In this document: positions 1 to 8,995 of the stretch, in pieces | How the letters are laid out: each line of letters opens with the position of its first letter | Numbering within the stretch: the first letter of the stretch is position 1 | Source: Typha latifolia | Lineage: Eukaryota > Streptophyta > Magnoliopsida > Poales > Typhaceae | Assembly: GCA_019914945.1 (NCBI GenBank) | Contig: CM034102.1 | Coordinates: forward strand, 12,141,501-12,205,500 | Length of the DNA stretch: 64,000 nt | Direction: 5' to 3' | The notes under the pieces: model-generated | What the model saw: the letters and a program-made list of their open reading frames with translations, nothing else | What the model was told of the DNA's origin: nothing | The model's database searches: none | Made by a program: the position numbers and the translations under genes

Positions 1-217
1 CCAAGAGACCCAACACGGATTCGTAGTTAGACCTACTATCCGCGTGGTACTTGGCGAGCTCGTTTTCGGACCCAAATTTGATGGAGTATAAGGTATCTTC
101 TTCTGTGCGGTAAATAATAAGAGCAAGCTTGCGAAGCTGGCCATCGTTGAGAATAACAACTCTATTCATTTGAGTATGACAAGTATGCATGTGTAATGAG
201 GAAGAGGAACATCCCAT
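1..217 (-). CDS. Acidic helical/membrane protein family, copy 1: 5' end of exon 1, cut by the window edge
   Basis: Reading leftward from a start codon at 217, the frame is open to the window edge. It encodes a protein beginning MGCSSSSLHMH, followed by QMNRVVILNDGQLRKLAL and YRTEEDTLYSIKFGSE. This matches the first ~72 codons of the two intact copies at 24,599-25,180 and 46,552-47,133. The rest of exon 1, the intron and exon 2 lie outside the window, so I cannot say whether this copy is intact. Its divergent neighbour on the plus strand is a dead JIP-23 copy (759-1,223). A TATAAATA box (221-228) lies immediately before the first ATG, as in the other copies, so translation may start at the in-frame Met at codon 10 or 17. 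No named protein family is recognised. Confidence 0.75.
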   Translation of the reverse strand, partial: MGCSSSSLHMHTCHTQMNRVVILNDGQLRKLALIIYRTEEDTLYSIKFGSENELAKYHADSRSNYESVLGLL

Positions 218-220
218 GGT

Positions 221-228
221 TATTTATA
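221..228 (-). promoter_or_regulatory. TATAAATA box abutting the first ATG of minus-gene copy 1
   Basis: On the minus strand TATAAATA ends three bases before the first in-frame ATG (217). The same arrangement occurs at 25,184-25,191 and 47,137-47,144. A TATA box normally sits about 30 bases before the transcription start, so transcription would begin inside the apparent reading frame. Confidence 0.5.
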
Positions 229-344
229 AGCAGACATCCATCTTTGGTGGTGCATCATGCCATGCATAGAAAAAAATTTTAATTCTCTCAATAAGTCGAT
301 GGACTTTTTCAATGCCTTCGACCATCTATAGTGGTGTTTTAGTT

Positions 345-757
345 TATCTTAATCAATAAGGTCGCTGAGGTTGGGTATGTGATGGCTCATGACTTTTGAT
401 AAGGTTGCTTAGGTTTTTGTGTTCACAATTAGATGTCTACATCAACATCAGTGTATTTATTGTATCTTAGTTAATAAGGTTGCCTAGGTTTAGTATGTTC
501 ATAAATAAATATCTACATCAAAACCAATGTGTTTATTTTATCTTGACTAATAAGGTCTCTCGGGTTTATTGCATTCATAAATGAATGTCTGTATTAGAAC
601 CAATATTTTTATTTTAACTTAACTAAAAATATCGCTCGGGTTTAGTGTGTTCACAAATGAATGTCTACATCAACACTAGTGTATTTTTTCTCTGTGTTCA
701 CAAATAAATGTCTACATCAGCACTAGTATTTTTATTTTATCTTGATTGATAAGGTTG
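345..757. repeat. ~76-bp minisatellite in the divergent promoter region, copy 1
   Basis: Degenerate tandem units carry the landmarks TTGATTGATAAGGTCGCT, GGGTTTAGTGTGTTCACAAA and GAATGTCTGCATCAACACC, with a period of about 76 bases. The same array lies between the divergent genes at 14,350-14,890, 25,265-25,800, 29,963-30,115 and, shortened, at 47,370-47,560. Here its last unit runs directly into the middle of JIP exon 1. Confidence 0.85.
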
Positions 758-758
758 C

Positions 759-1223
759 TTGGGTGCGTTTCTACACGGGAAAGTTGCTGGAGTAGCATCT
801 CGCTCAAGTGCAGCTGTAGTGTACCACGACAAGAACCAAGCTGGGGATCATTGTGACTGGATGTTGGCTTGGGACAACCCGTTGAATAGAATCATTTATT
901 CATGCAAACTAAGTACTATTCATACAATCATTTATAACCATTAAGGCACGCAGTACAATCAAGGGCCGAGTGAGCAAAACCATTTACAGAACTAATGATC
1001 TATTAATTTTTCATGCATGCTGCAGGCATACACCGAGATCCGCAAACCCAACCACTTCGACAACACCGTTTGGGGTGTAATCAGTGATAAGATGGAGAAA
1101 TCTGGCATCCATTGCGAAGATGTCTTGAACGAGTATTAGTCAGGTGTGTCCATCCGTGAGGACACCACCACCGTATACGAGGGGATAATGACGCTACAAG
1201 ATGTTGCCAAATTTGCTCCTTAA
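759..1223 (+). pseudogene. JIP-23-type gene, copy 1: 5'-truncated pseudogene
   Basis: The second half of exon 1 (from GAFLHGKVAG) and all of exon 2 (1,026-1,223, AYTEIRKPNHF...) are recognisable by comparison with JIP copies 2, 3 and 5. Three independent lesions show it is dead. The first ~100 codons are missing, and the minisatellite is fused straight to codon ~103. The intron donor, GTAAGT in all other copies, reads CTAAGT at 918-923. In exon 2 the conserved tryptophan of the VWNGCW motif has become a TAG stop, next to a W-to-L change. The neighbouring minus-strand copy 1 is divergent to it, as in the intact cassettes. Confidence 0.93.
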
Positions 1224-1487
1224 TACAATCCACTAGGATTTTACTCTTATAAATAATAGTGGTCATGAGTTGATTATTATCATGGAATGATATTGAGTTT
1301 AGTTATTTTTTTATCTCGCCTTTATTTTTTATTGTATTCGTTAGATCGTCACTATCTTTGTAGAAGTAGATCTTAATTGCCGAACTATTATTCTAAACCC
1401 TAGCCACTATCCTCCAGCACAAGCCACCCTACTATACAATAGCCCACTGTCGCCTTTAGTTGTCCGTCGCCCTCCGATGACCACCGC
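1224..1487 (+). mobile_element. LTR remnant directly after the JIP pseudogene
   Basis: Homologous to the TATAAATA-containing half of the 552-bp LTR at 50,122-50,673: ACTCTTATAAATA near 1,240, then the GATCTTAA and AAACCCTAGCCAC landmarks. A deletion joined the JIP stop codon region directly to mid-LTR sequence. Confidence 0.75.
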
Positions 1488-1815
1488 AATGTAAGAACTA
1501 TTAAATGTGCTTTTATTGGTTATACTTCTAATAGCAAAGCTTATCATTTTTTAGAGATGAATACAAATGTTATGATTAAATCTAGAGATGCCGAATTTTT
1601 TGAAGGTAAAACATTTAAGGAATCTAAATCTCTAGATCATGATTCTTTTGAAAATTGTTTTGAAGATGTGGAAATAAGATTATATAAAAGAATTACACAA
1701 GAAATGGATTTTAGTCCAGATTTTATCATTTATTTTATGAAAGGCACTTCGAATTCTATTTTAAGTGAATTTTGTCTTTGTCTTAATTTGGAAATAGAAG
1801 AGGCCAAACTCTAAT
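1488..1815 (+). pseudogene. Ty1-copia integrase C-terminal fragment
   Basis: Translation gives KCAFIGYTSNSKAYHFLEMNTN then SRDAEFFEGKTFKESKSL, the C-terminal integrase segment of Ty1-copia polyproteins, matching the longer copy at 53,120-53,265. It is fused to LTR sequence on the left. On the right it ends with 19 bases otherwise found in intron 1 of the JIP genes (GAAGAGGCCAAACTCTAAT), followed by the JIP 3'-flank repeat. It is a fragment with no start or catalytic core. Confidence 0.8.
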
Positions 1816-2379
1816 TAAGCCTATAAGGCAAGTCTAGTTAAGTCAAATAAGCCTATAAGGCATGCCCAATTATGTCAAGTAAACCTTTAGGGCAAATTCT
1901 AGTTCGAGTTGTGTATGCCTTTATGACTAGTTTTAGTAGGATTCATTGTACCCGACCAACATATATAGAAGGGATAGACTCCTTTGTTTAATCATTCAAG
2001 TATTGATCAATTATTCAGTTTAGTTAATTTATTATTATCATATTTACCATTTTATCGTAGCTGTCAAATGATCTTTTTTTTATAGGAGAAGACCTTAACC
2101 GTAGACCCCTTCCAAACTTCCAAACCCTAGCAATCACCTTCCTCCACGAGCCACCTACTTACAGCTGTCCACCACCACCTTTAGTCATCCGCCACCCTCC
2201 GACGACTGTCGCAATTTTAGATAATTACCAATTTATCTGATTATGATCTTCCTCCATTCTTTTATTTTTATCTTTTCAGTTCGACCTCAGAATCATGTGA
2301 AACCAAAACCATTGGATTCGTAACTAATGAGGATACAACTCATAAATATATTATAATTTTATTACATTCTAGATCCTAT
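1816..2379 (+). mobile_element. LTR (first of three in a head-to-tail array)
   Basis: Begins with the GCCTATAAGGCAAGTC short-repeat zone shared by all JIP 3' flanks, followed by a promoter-like AACATATATAGAAGGG (1,957) and LTR body homologous to 49,600-50,070. It ends near TTCTAGATCCTA, about 20 bases short of the LTR end seen at 50,673, and is followed by a tRNA-like insert. Confidence 0.75.
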
Positions 2380-2426
2380 GCCCATAACACACAGGTCCTA
2401 GGATCGAATCTTGGCTCTAATGCCCA
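2380..2426 (+). other. 3' half of initiator tRNA-Met at an LTR-LTR junction (1 of 5)
   Basis: Reads GCCCATAACACACAGGTCC, then AGGATCGAATCTTGGCTC and TAATGCCCA. This matches the plant initiator tRNA-Met from the anticodon loop (CAT), through the T-arm with its initiator-type ATCGAA loop, to the acceptor stem and CCA. Changes show it is an old copy. The 5' half is absent, so it is not a functional tRNA gene. Confidence 0.85.
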
Positions 2427-2427
2427 C

Positions 2428-2978
2428 TATTGCGAACTAGATACGAATACGTGGGTTAAGTAAGTCGAGTCAAGTCGGGTTATTTATTTAGACTTCGTTA
2501 TTATTTTGAATTTTAAATAAAATGGATAATCAGCATGTGGATCCGATCCATTAGGACTTTACTCTTATAAATAAAAGTGGTCATGAGTTAATCATCTAAG
2601 CATTGAGAAATTATTCAGTTTAGTTAATTTATTATTATCATATTTACCGTTTTATTGTAGCGGTTAGATTGTTTTTATTTTTATAGGAGTAAATCTTAAC
2701 TGTAGAACCCTTCTAAACTTTCAAACTTTAACCACCATCTTCCTCCACGATCCACCTACCTTACAGCCGTCCATCACCACCTTTAGTCATCTACCACTCT
2801 CCAACTTTCGTCGCAATGTTAGATAATTACCAATTTATCCAATTTTGATCTTCCTCCATTGTTTTTTTTATCTTTTCACTTCAACCTAGAAATAATGTGA
2901 AACCAAAACCATTGGATTCGTAACTAATAAGGATGCAAACCATAAAAATAGTATAATTTCCTTACATTCTACATCCTA
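2428..2978 (+). mobile_element. LTR (second of the array), 551 bp
   Basis: Starts TATTGCGAACTAGATACG and contains ACTCTTATAAATA (TATA) at ~2,561. Its length is almost the same as the 552-bp LTR at 50,122-50,673, and it is bounded on both sides by tRNA-Met halves. Confidence 0.8.
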
Positions 2979-3025
2979 GGCCCATAACACATAGGTCCCA
3001 GGATCGAAACTTGGCTCTGATGCCA
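2979..3025 (+). other. 3' half of initiator tRNA-Met at an LTR-LTR junction (2 of 5)
   Basis: The best-preserved copy: GGCCCATAACACATAGGTCC, CAGGATCGAAACTTGGCTC, TGATGCCA. By recall of the plant initiator tRNA it differs at only a handful of positions. It includes the CCA, which plant nuclear tRNA genes do not encode, so the source was a mature tRNA. Confidence 0.88.
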
Positions 3026-3026
3026 C

Positions 3027-3408
3027 TATTACGAACTAGATACGAACATGTGGGTTAAGTCAGTCGAGTCAAGTCAAGTTATTTTGTTAGACTTGCTTAT
3101 TATTTAAATTTCAAATAAAGTAGATACCCCGCATGTGGATCCAATCCACTAGGACTTTACTCTTATAAATAAGAGTGGTCATGAGTTGTTTATTATCATG
3201 GAATGATATTGAGTTTAGTTATTTTCTTTATCTCGCATTTATCTTTTATCGTATTCGTTAGATCGTCACTATCTTTGTAGGAGTAGATCTTAATCGCCGA
3301 ACTATTGTTCCAAACCCTAGCCACTATCCTCTAGCACAAGCCACCCCACTATACAATAGCCCACTGTCGCCTTTAGTTGTCTGCCACCTTCTGACGACCA
3401 CCGCAATG
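3027..3408 (+). mobile_element. LTR (third of the array), truncated
   Basis: Starts TATTACGAACTAGATACG directly after the tRNA CCA and one C. It carries ACTCTTATAAATAAGAG (~3,160) and breaks off at the GCAATGTAAG point, where copia integrase sequence begins. Confidence 0.78.
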
Positions 3409-3514
3409 TAAGAACTACTAAATGTGCTTTTATTGGTTATACTTCTAATAGCAAAGCTTATCATTTTCTAGAGATGAATACAAATGTTATGATTAAATCT
3501 AGAGATGCCGAATG
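3409..3514 (+). pseudogene. Ty1-copia integrase fragment (short)
   Basis: KCAFIGYTSNSKAYHFLEMNTNVMIKSRD again, fused to the LTR at the same point as at 1,488 and 28,008. The shared junction means these chimeras were copied after the fusion formed. Confidence 0.75.
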
Positions 3515-4046
3515 CACATTATGTGGTATGGTGTTGACATGGCCTATGGGCGGAGCTTAGTGTGAGCATCGAGTTGACTTGATAGTTAGGACTGATGTAT
3601 TGACTTAATCATGATGCGCATATTTATATTTACTTATTGTTACATCATTAATTACACTACCTTTAGACTATAGAAGTAGAAATTTGCTGGGCTTTATGCT
3701 CACCATCTTTTGGTGGAAATATTTTCAGATTAGTAGAGGAGCCGGAGTTCATGGCAAATCTAGCGAAGATTGGCTTGAGTCTTTTTATTCTAATTCTTAT
3801 TCTTATTCTTATTCTTATTTTATTATTGTAAATTAAGTTAATAGCTTGTAGCTCCTATGTGGGCTTTGTTTTATTTTGTTATGGATATGTATTTTGGGCT
3901 TATTGCGGCCTTAGTGTTATGGGTTTCTTGTCTATATTATTTATGAAAATGTAGACTTTTCGCTTGCATATTGTGTTGAAATATTGACTGACAGGTCACG
4001 TGGGTTCTACCCATGTGCGGGGCACGAGTTTGGTGGTGGGTGTTAC
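3515..4046 (+). mobile_element. End fragment of a Tekay/Del-like gypsy LTR
   Basis: Reverse complement of the first ~530 bases of the element at 7,974-12,135. It contains the typical GGGCTTTATGCTCACC motif and ends GGTGGGTGTTACA, the usual Tekay/Del LTR terminus. TTATTCTTATTC short repeats lie near 3,790. Confidence 0.75.
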
Positions 4047-4602
4047 AGACCTCATATCATCCATTAAAATCCACTATCATCGGGCTTCACCTAGTTAAAC
4101 TTGTCTTCCGCCAAAAAATCTCATCCTCCACCGACAGGAGGTGTTTTCTAAGCATTAGTTTATATTATTATTTACATCTTAATGTGCTCACTATTAGCCA
4201 ATTTACTGTAGCTAATCCTTTGCTTTAGATCATTATATAAATTCATGTGAGAGAATAGCATAATAGACGGCTAATAATTTTTTTACATCTTAATGTGCGC
4301 ACTTATGTGTCAATTAATTACAGCTAATCAATTATTTATGGACCTCAAATCAAAATGTTAGATATATGTCTTTGGCTACTCACTTTGTTAGTTTTGATTG
4401 GACTTTGTAAAATGCATTATCAATTTCTTACAATTTGAACCTCTACGCACTGGAGATGCTATTTCAGATGTTATATATTATTAATTGTTTAATTGCTTGG
4501 CAGATAGAAGATAAAGTATCAACTATCACCTTTGACAATGCATCTGCCAATGATGTTGCTACTAAGGCTATTATGAATACCTTTCAAGTTAGAGAACCGT
4601 AA
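4047..4602 (+). pseudogene. hAT-family transposase fragment and flank
   Basis: At 4,501-4,602 the plus strand reads QIEDKVSTITFDNASANDVATKAIMNTFQVREP, matching the DNASAN motif region of plant hAT (Ac/Ricesleeper-like) transposases, and ends at a stop. A TTGGCAG acceptor-like site precedes it. The upstream part (4,047-4,450) recurs at 35,985-36,415 without the transposase piece. The rest of the transposase is missing. Confidence 0.6.
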
Positions 4603-4619
4603 GGTAAGGTGATAGTTGA

Positions 4620-5150
4620 AAAACGATATGAATCATTTGAAAAACAACCATAAGCTAAGGTGGCTCATAGAGGAAAATGGTAGTTAGGATTGAGAGGTAG
4701 AATTAGGGTTCTAAGTTGAATCTAATCTTAGAAAAATAAACGGCTATGATAAATTTACTTCTACTCCTAAATTATCTTACTCTTACTCCTGTAATGGTCT
4801 AAAGTTAAAACATAATTATTTATTCTTCATTGGATGCTTAGATGATTAGAGCCCAACCCCTCTATAAATAGAGGTCGCTGTACAATGAGTCATAGTAGAA
4901 ATAGTCCTAAAAGCTTACACGATTGGAATTAGGATTTGCTTTAAAAACTTACTTAACTTAACTAGCTTGTCTTAAGGGCTTATTTGACTTGATTAGACTT
5001 ATCTTATGGGCTTAGATGACTTAACTAGACTTATCTTAAAGGCTTACATTATGATCAATTAATTAAAATATAGATTGACTCGATCTATCGAGCCCAATAT
5101 CCTTATGATGTGGTTAGACCTGACCGAGTTCATATGAAAAACCTTACTAT
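4620..5150 (-). mobile_element. Inverted LTR remnant forming the 3' flank of minus-gene copy 2
   Basis: The reverse complement of this stretch aligns with the JIP 3' flanks. Landmarks are CCCCTCTATAAATAGAGG, ACAATGAGTCATA, the GACTTAACTAGACTTATCTT short repeats and GAGCCCAATATCCTTATGATG next to the gene end. Equivalent flanks follow the intact copies at 22,140-22,714 and 42,841-43,182. Confidence 0.75.
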
Positions 5151-5631
5151 CTAAGGTTTTGGAGGATTGTTTTCATATGCAATTTGACGTGCAAAAGAAA
5201 CCCCATCAGGCATGGGTGCCACATAACATACATGCCCATCCGTGCCGATTTATTGTGTCCTTTCCCCTATATTTGATGAAGAAATCAAGCAACCACCCAA
5301 CAAATGCTCCAATGAGAAAGCTCCCTATTATGCTAGGCAATGTCCAGGCCAAGAGCACAAACATAGCAGATGCCTCAATGCCTTCCAATGCTCCGCTAAT
5401 CGAGGCAGCAATGACAACTCACCTGACTAGTGCACCGTCGACGTACGACGCTACGTCCACCACTGCATCACGAGTTGCTATTTGGAAGCTGTGCTCTGCC
5501 AAGAAGAAGTCCCACACCAGCGTGCTCACTTTGTAGAGGAGGACAAGTTTGCCTATGCCTCATATGACGGTTTTCACGTCGTCCACTTCGATACTTCCTA
5601 GTCCTGATACATGGAGGATTCTATGATACAC
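5151..5631 (-). pseudogene. Minus-gene family copy 2, exon 2 (dead)
   Basis: Nearly full-length homologue of exon 2 of copies 3 and 4: same stop position (5,151-5,153), same acceptor position before GTGTATCATAGAATCC, same hydrophobic SIIGSFLIGAFVGWLLDFFI segment. It is inactive: in the YVGGALVGRVV stretch the arginine codon is TGA, and a frameshift replaces the conserved STDGHVCYVAP tail. Its exon 1 partner is at 13,711-14,226, more than 8 kb away, because a large LTR element entered the intron. Confidence 0.88.
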
Positions 5632-5739
5632 CTTCATGCATGCATTAACGTGAAAGATACTTGTTAGTTATCTATTAATACATATGGATATATTGCAACA
5701 AATTTATAAAACATAGAAGAAATCAAAAGCAAAAACCAA

Positions 5740-5768
5740 GAATAATAATAATAATAATAATAATAAAT
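5740..5768. repeat. (AAT)n microsatellite
   Basis: About nine uninterrupted AAT units inside the intron of copy 2. A shorter AAT tract is at the matching place in copy 4 (~43,767). Confidence 0.9.
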
Positions 5769-5859
5769 AATTAATATTGAAAACTCTAGAATGGAGAACA
5801 AGAAAACTACGGGATTAATTGATCCAATTCCAATGCAATAACCAGATTGTTTGTGATCT

Positions 5860-6490
5860 GCGTACCTAGCACGAAGGCATTCTAGGGTGCAGATATTAGA
5901 CTAAGAATGTGGGATTTGGTTCTATCCACGAGTTTGGCTATGATCTTATAGATAGTGTTACATAGGTTGACTGACATGTAGTCATTGATGTCCGCGAGAA
6001 CTTCCTTTTCTAGGATGAGCATGATAGTGGACCAGTTAAGGGCAGCATCTATGATGCTCGTTGGGAAGGCTTGCACCTCAATGCATATAGCACTCTTAAC
6101 GATTGGCTAGAGTTTTTGCAAGAAACATGCGTTTATGCCATCAGGACCTAGAGCTCGGTCTGAGCCCAGGCTATTGAGGACCTTGCAGATCTCTTCCTCA
6201 GTAGGAGCAGTGACAAGAGGGCTGTGATCTTGACAACAAAACCTAGAGACTAAAGTGCCTTAGAAGGGGAGGGAGGGCTAGAACTAGTGAAGATGTGTTT
6301 GAAGTAAAATCAAGAACTCCATCCTAATCTTGGCAAGGTCTTGAATCTATTTAGCCAAGAATGGGACGGGAGATCTAAAATCTCATCCTCAATGGCCTTG
6401 TGCTTAAAACGGGGATTCATTATAAGACCATTTCTTAACGCCGTGAGTAAGGGCGGTGAGGTTCTGTGAGAGATGGCCTAAGGATTTACC
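5860..6490 (-). pseudogene. L1-type LINE reverse-transcriptase fragment
   Basis: The reverse complement gives ...LGPDGINACFLQKL..., then VQAFPTSIIDAALNWSTIML, ILEKEVLADINDYMSVNLCN and TIYKIIAKL.DRTKSHI. These match the GPDG and 'RPISLCNxxYKIxAK' blocks of plant L1 reverse transcriptases. Stops and frame breaks are present, and the catalytic YADD region is not seen. The same fragment sits in the intron of copy 4 (43,830-45,010), so it predates the cassette duplication. Confidence 0.8.
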
Positions 6491-6499
6491 TTAGAAAAA

Positions 6500-7075
6500 A
6501 TCCTCATCTAGTTGAAGGGAGCTTATCAGCCAGGCCCAGCTCACTAGAGGTTAGACGTGATCATCGAGCGAAACGGCCTAGTTCGGGCCGGACTTTTCGA
6601 GCCAACTATGCTTAAATATTTATTCATGGCCCGACCCACCAATCACTCTGGCCGGGCTAAAATATTGTAGCCCGTTACCGTCCATTGGTTCATTACATAT
6701 TGGACTTGGGTTGGATATAATGGGTTTAACATAATGGGTTAAATATAAAAAATATTATATCTTATTGGGCCGAGTTTAATAGGACATTTTAGTTATCTTT
6801 CATGATAACATAGTTATATATTGATATATAGTTTACTAAATATCCAATTTAGAAATAAAAAAATTATAGCAATATGCATGCATTATGCATTGGGTCATAG
6901 ATAAGAGTAACGGATCGGGCTTTCGGACGGGCAAACGCTTGGCCCATGCCACCCACTACCATCTTAGGCTTGGATCGGGCCAGGCCTAAATCAGGCTCGA
7001 GCCGGGCCTAGCCCAATTAAAACCCGATGGGTTTGGACGGGTCGAGCCTAATGATCATGTTTGCCCGAGGTCGCT
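6500..7075. repeat. GGCC-word-rich interspersed repeat
   Basis: Dense GGGCCGGGC/GGCCCGACCC words with an AT-rich centre, repeated in the intron of copy 3 at 23,330-23,870. No reading frame is seen. This word pattern is common in plant non-autonomous DNA transposons, but I found no clear terminal inverted repeats. Confidence 0.55.
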
Positions 7076-7973
7076 CATTTACCTCAAATATGAGCCAGAA
7101 GTGTTAAGAGTGTAAATAATCCAAATTCACCATTCTAGACCTGTAAGCTTAAGCTTTTAAAGTAACATTGTTGAGATAACAACTAACAACAACCGGTTAA
7201 CTCAACTTATCCACCTAATTTATTTAATGCATAGAGATGAAAATGAGGTGATCAACAAAATTATGCAAGACATTAATCCTCAATCATATCACTCATTACC
7301 TTTAGCTTTTGTACATCTTCCAGCTCCTCAAACGCTCCTTTCAATCCCATCTCTACCTGGTAACTGGACAATTCGTGCACCATTCAAAAATCATATTCAT
7401 AATTTAATATTTGAAACCATGATGAGTATAGAACGTAATTCTAGCCTCTTAAGCATTGAATAATTCGTTTGATACTTGTAAATCACTGTACTAAATGGTA
7501 AGAATAATGTACTACTAATTTGCAAAAAAAAATATTTTACCTCTTATATTTAGTTCAAATCCAAAGTCTCTTGAACTTTTTTTTGTATCATGATAACTTA
7601 ATCTCGCTGTAATTGTAATATATATGCAACCATTATTTCTTCCATCTAAAATTAACGGTGAAACTAATTGACTATTAAAACTGTCAAACTTTTGATCATT
7701 CTATCTATTATATCTTTTTGTTGGAATATTTGCAAATATCAAAATTAAAGTAAGAAAGATTGAAATGAAGAAAAGCCAGAGAAAGAAGAATTTTCACAAA
7801 ACAATATTTTTCTAATTAGTTGTTGTAAAATAAAAAGGGTACTTCTGAATATTAAATTTTATTTATGTCATATTAGCACTTGTAATTAGCAAATTTGTGA
7901 CAAAACAAAAATCATATGAATTGTAACTTATTAGATTGAATTGTATAAGAAGAGTTTTCGTTCGAACAAATTT
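7076..7973. other. Intronic segment conserved in all three full cassettes
   Basis: Equivalent to 23,880-24,360 and 45,730-46,370. It includes a plus-strand frame at 7,227-7,463 (QDINPQSYHSLPLAFVHL...) that is open here and in copy 3 but interrupted by a stop in copy 4. I recognise no domain. The simplest view is ancestral intron sequence carried along by duplication. Confidence 0.55.
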
Positions 7974-8942
7974 TGTAACACCCGCTACCAAACATGTACC
8001 CCTCGTGTGGGTAGAACTCATGTAACCTGCTGGTTAATATTTCAACATAATATTTAAGCAAAAAACCCACATTTCCATAAATAATACAGGCAAAAAAGCC
8101 CATAACACTAAGGTCACAACAAATCCAAAATATATATCCATAACAAAAATAAGACAAAGCCCACGTAGGAGCTACAAGCCATTTAACTTAATTTACATAA
8201 ATAGAATAAGAGTAAGAATTAGAAGACTCAAAGTTAGTCTTCGTCAGATCCTCCACGCGCCTGGGGTTCATCTACTAATCTAAAAATAATTCCACTAAAC
8301 AGTGGTGAGCATAGAGCCCAACAAGTATCCACTGCTATAGTCTAAAAGTAGTGTGATGAAAGATACAACAAAAAGTAAATATAAATATGCGCATTATAAT
8401 CAAATAGAATGCATCACTATAGCATACTCGTCATGTTCATCCAATATGCACATGCATTAGCAATCGATAACCTACCACGAAGTCCTCAAACTCGAGCTCA
8501 CACTGAGCTCTTATAGAGCTACACCCGTAGGCCACATCATCTCACACTCAACCCCACACATTCCCCTAAGGGAGGGTAGATCCGAGCGGTAGAATCACCA
8601 ACCTATCACCAAGCGAACAGCATGACCAATTGTCCACCACCATAGACTAAGGATCTCAATCGTAAGCCCATCGCATAGGTCAGTATCGCACATCGATACT
8701 ACCATCCAAGCCCTCGGTTCCACATCATCAAACTACTATGCAAAAATCATGAGCTGTCGCTTATGGACGCCCTCACCGTGCATTATCGAGTACTGCTAGG
8801 TCTACGTCATCCTACCATTCTCTCTCTATCTTAAACACCCTAAAGAGTATGACTCTCGTCGATCGATAATAAATCACCAATCTCCCCGCAAAATGGCTAC
8901 CTGATTGTTTGTGATCAACAAACTAAGACCTTATGCTTGGAC

Positions 8943-8944
<2 letters not shown>

Positions 8945-8993
<49 letters not shown>
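8945..8993. repeat. (AT)n microsatellite
   Basis: A pure TA run of about 24 units. The duplicate at ~10,766-10,790 has fewer units, showing divergence since the internal duplication. Confidence 0.95.

Positions 8994-8995
<2 letters not shown>

Noticed and set aside
345..757. CRISPR-like array of repeats and spacers
   Set aside because: The units are contiguous degenerate 76-bp tandem repeats without unique spacers, in plant DNA.
2979..3025. Functional tRNA-Met gene
   Set aside because: Only the 3' half is present, there is no A box or 5' acceptor strand, and CCA is included. It is a reverse-transcribed fragment.
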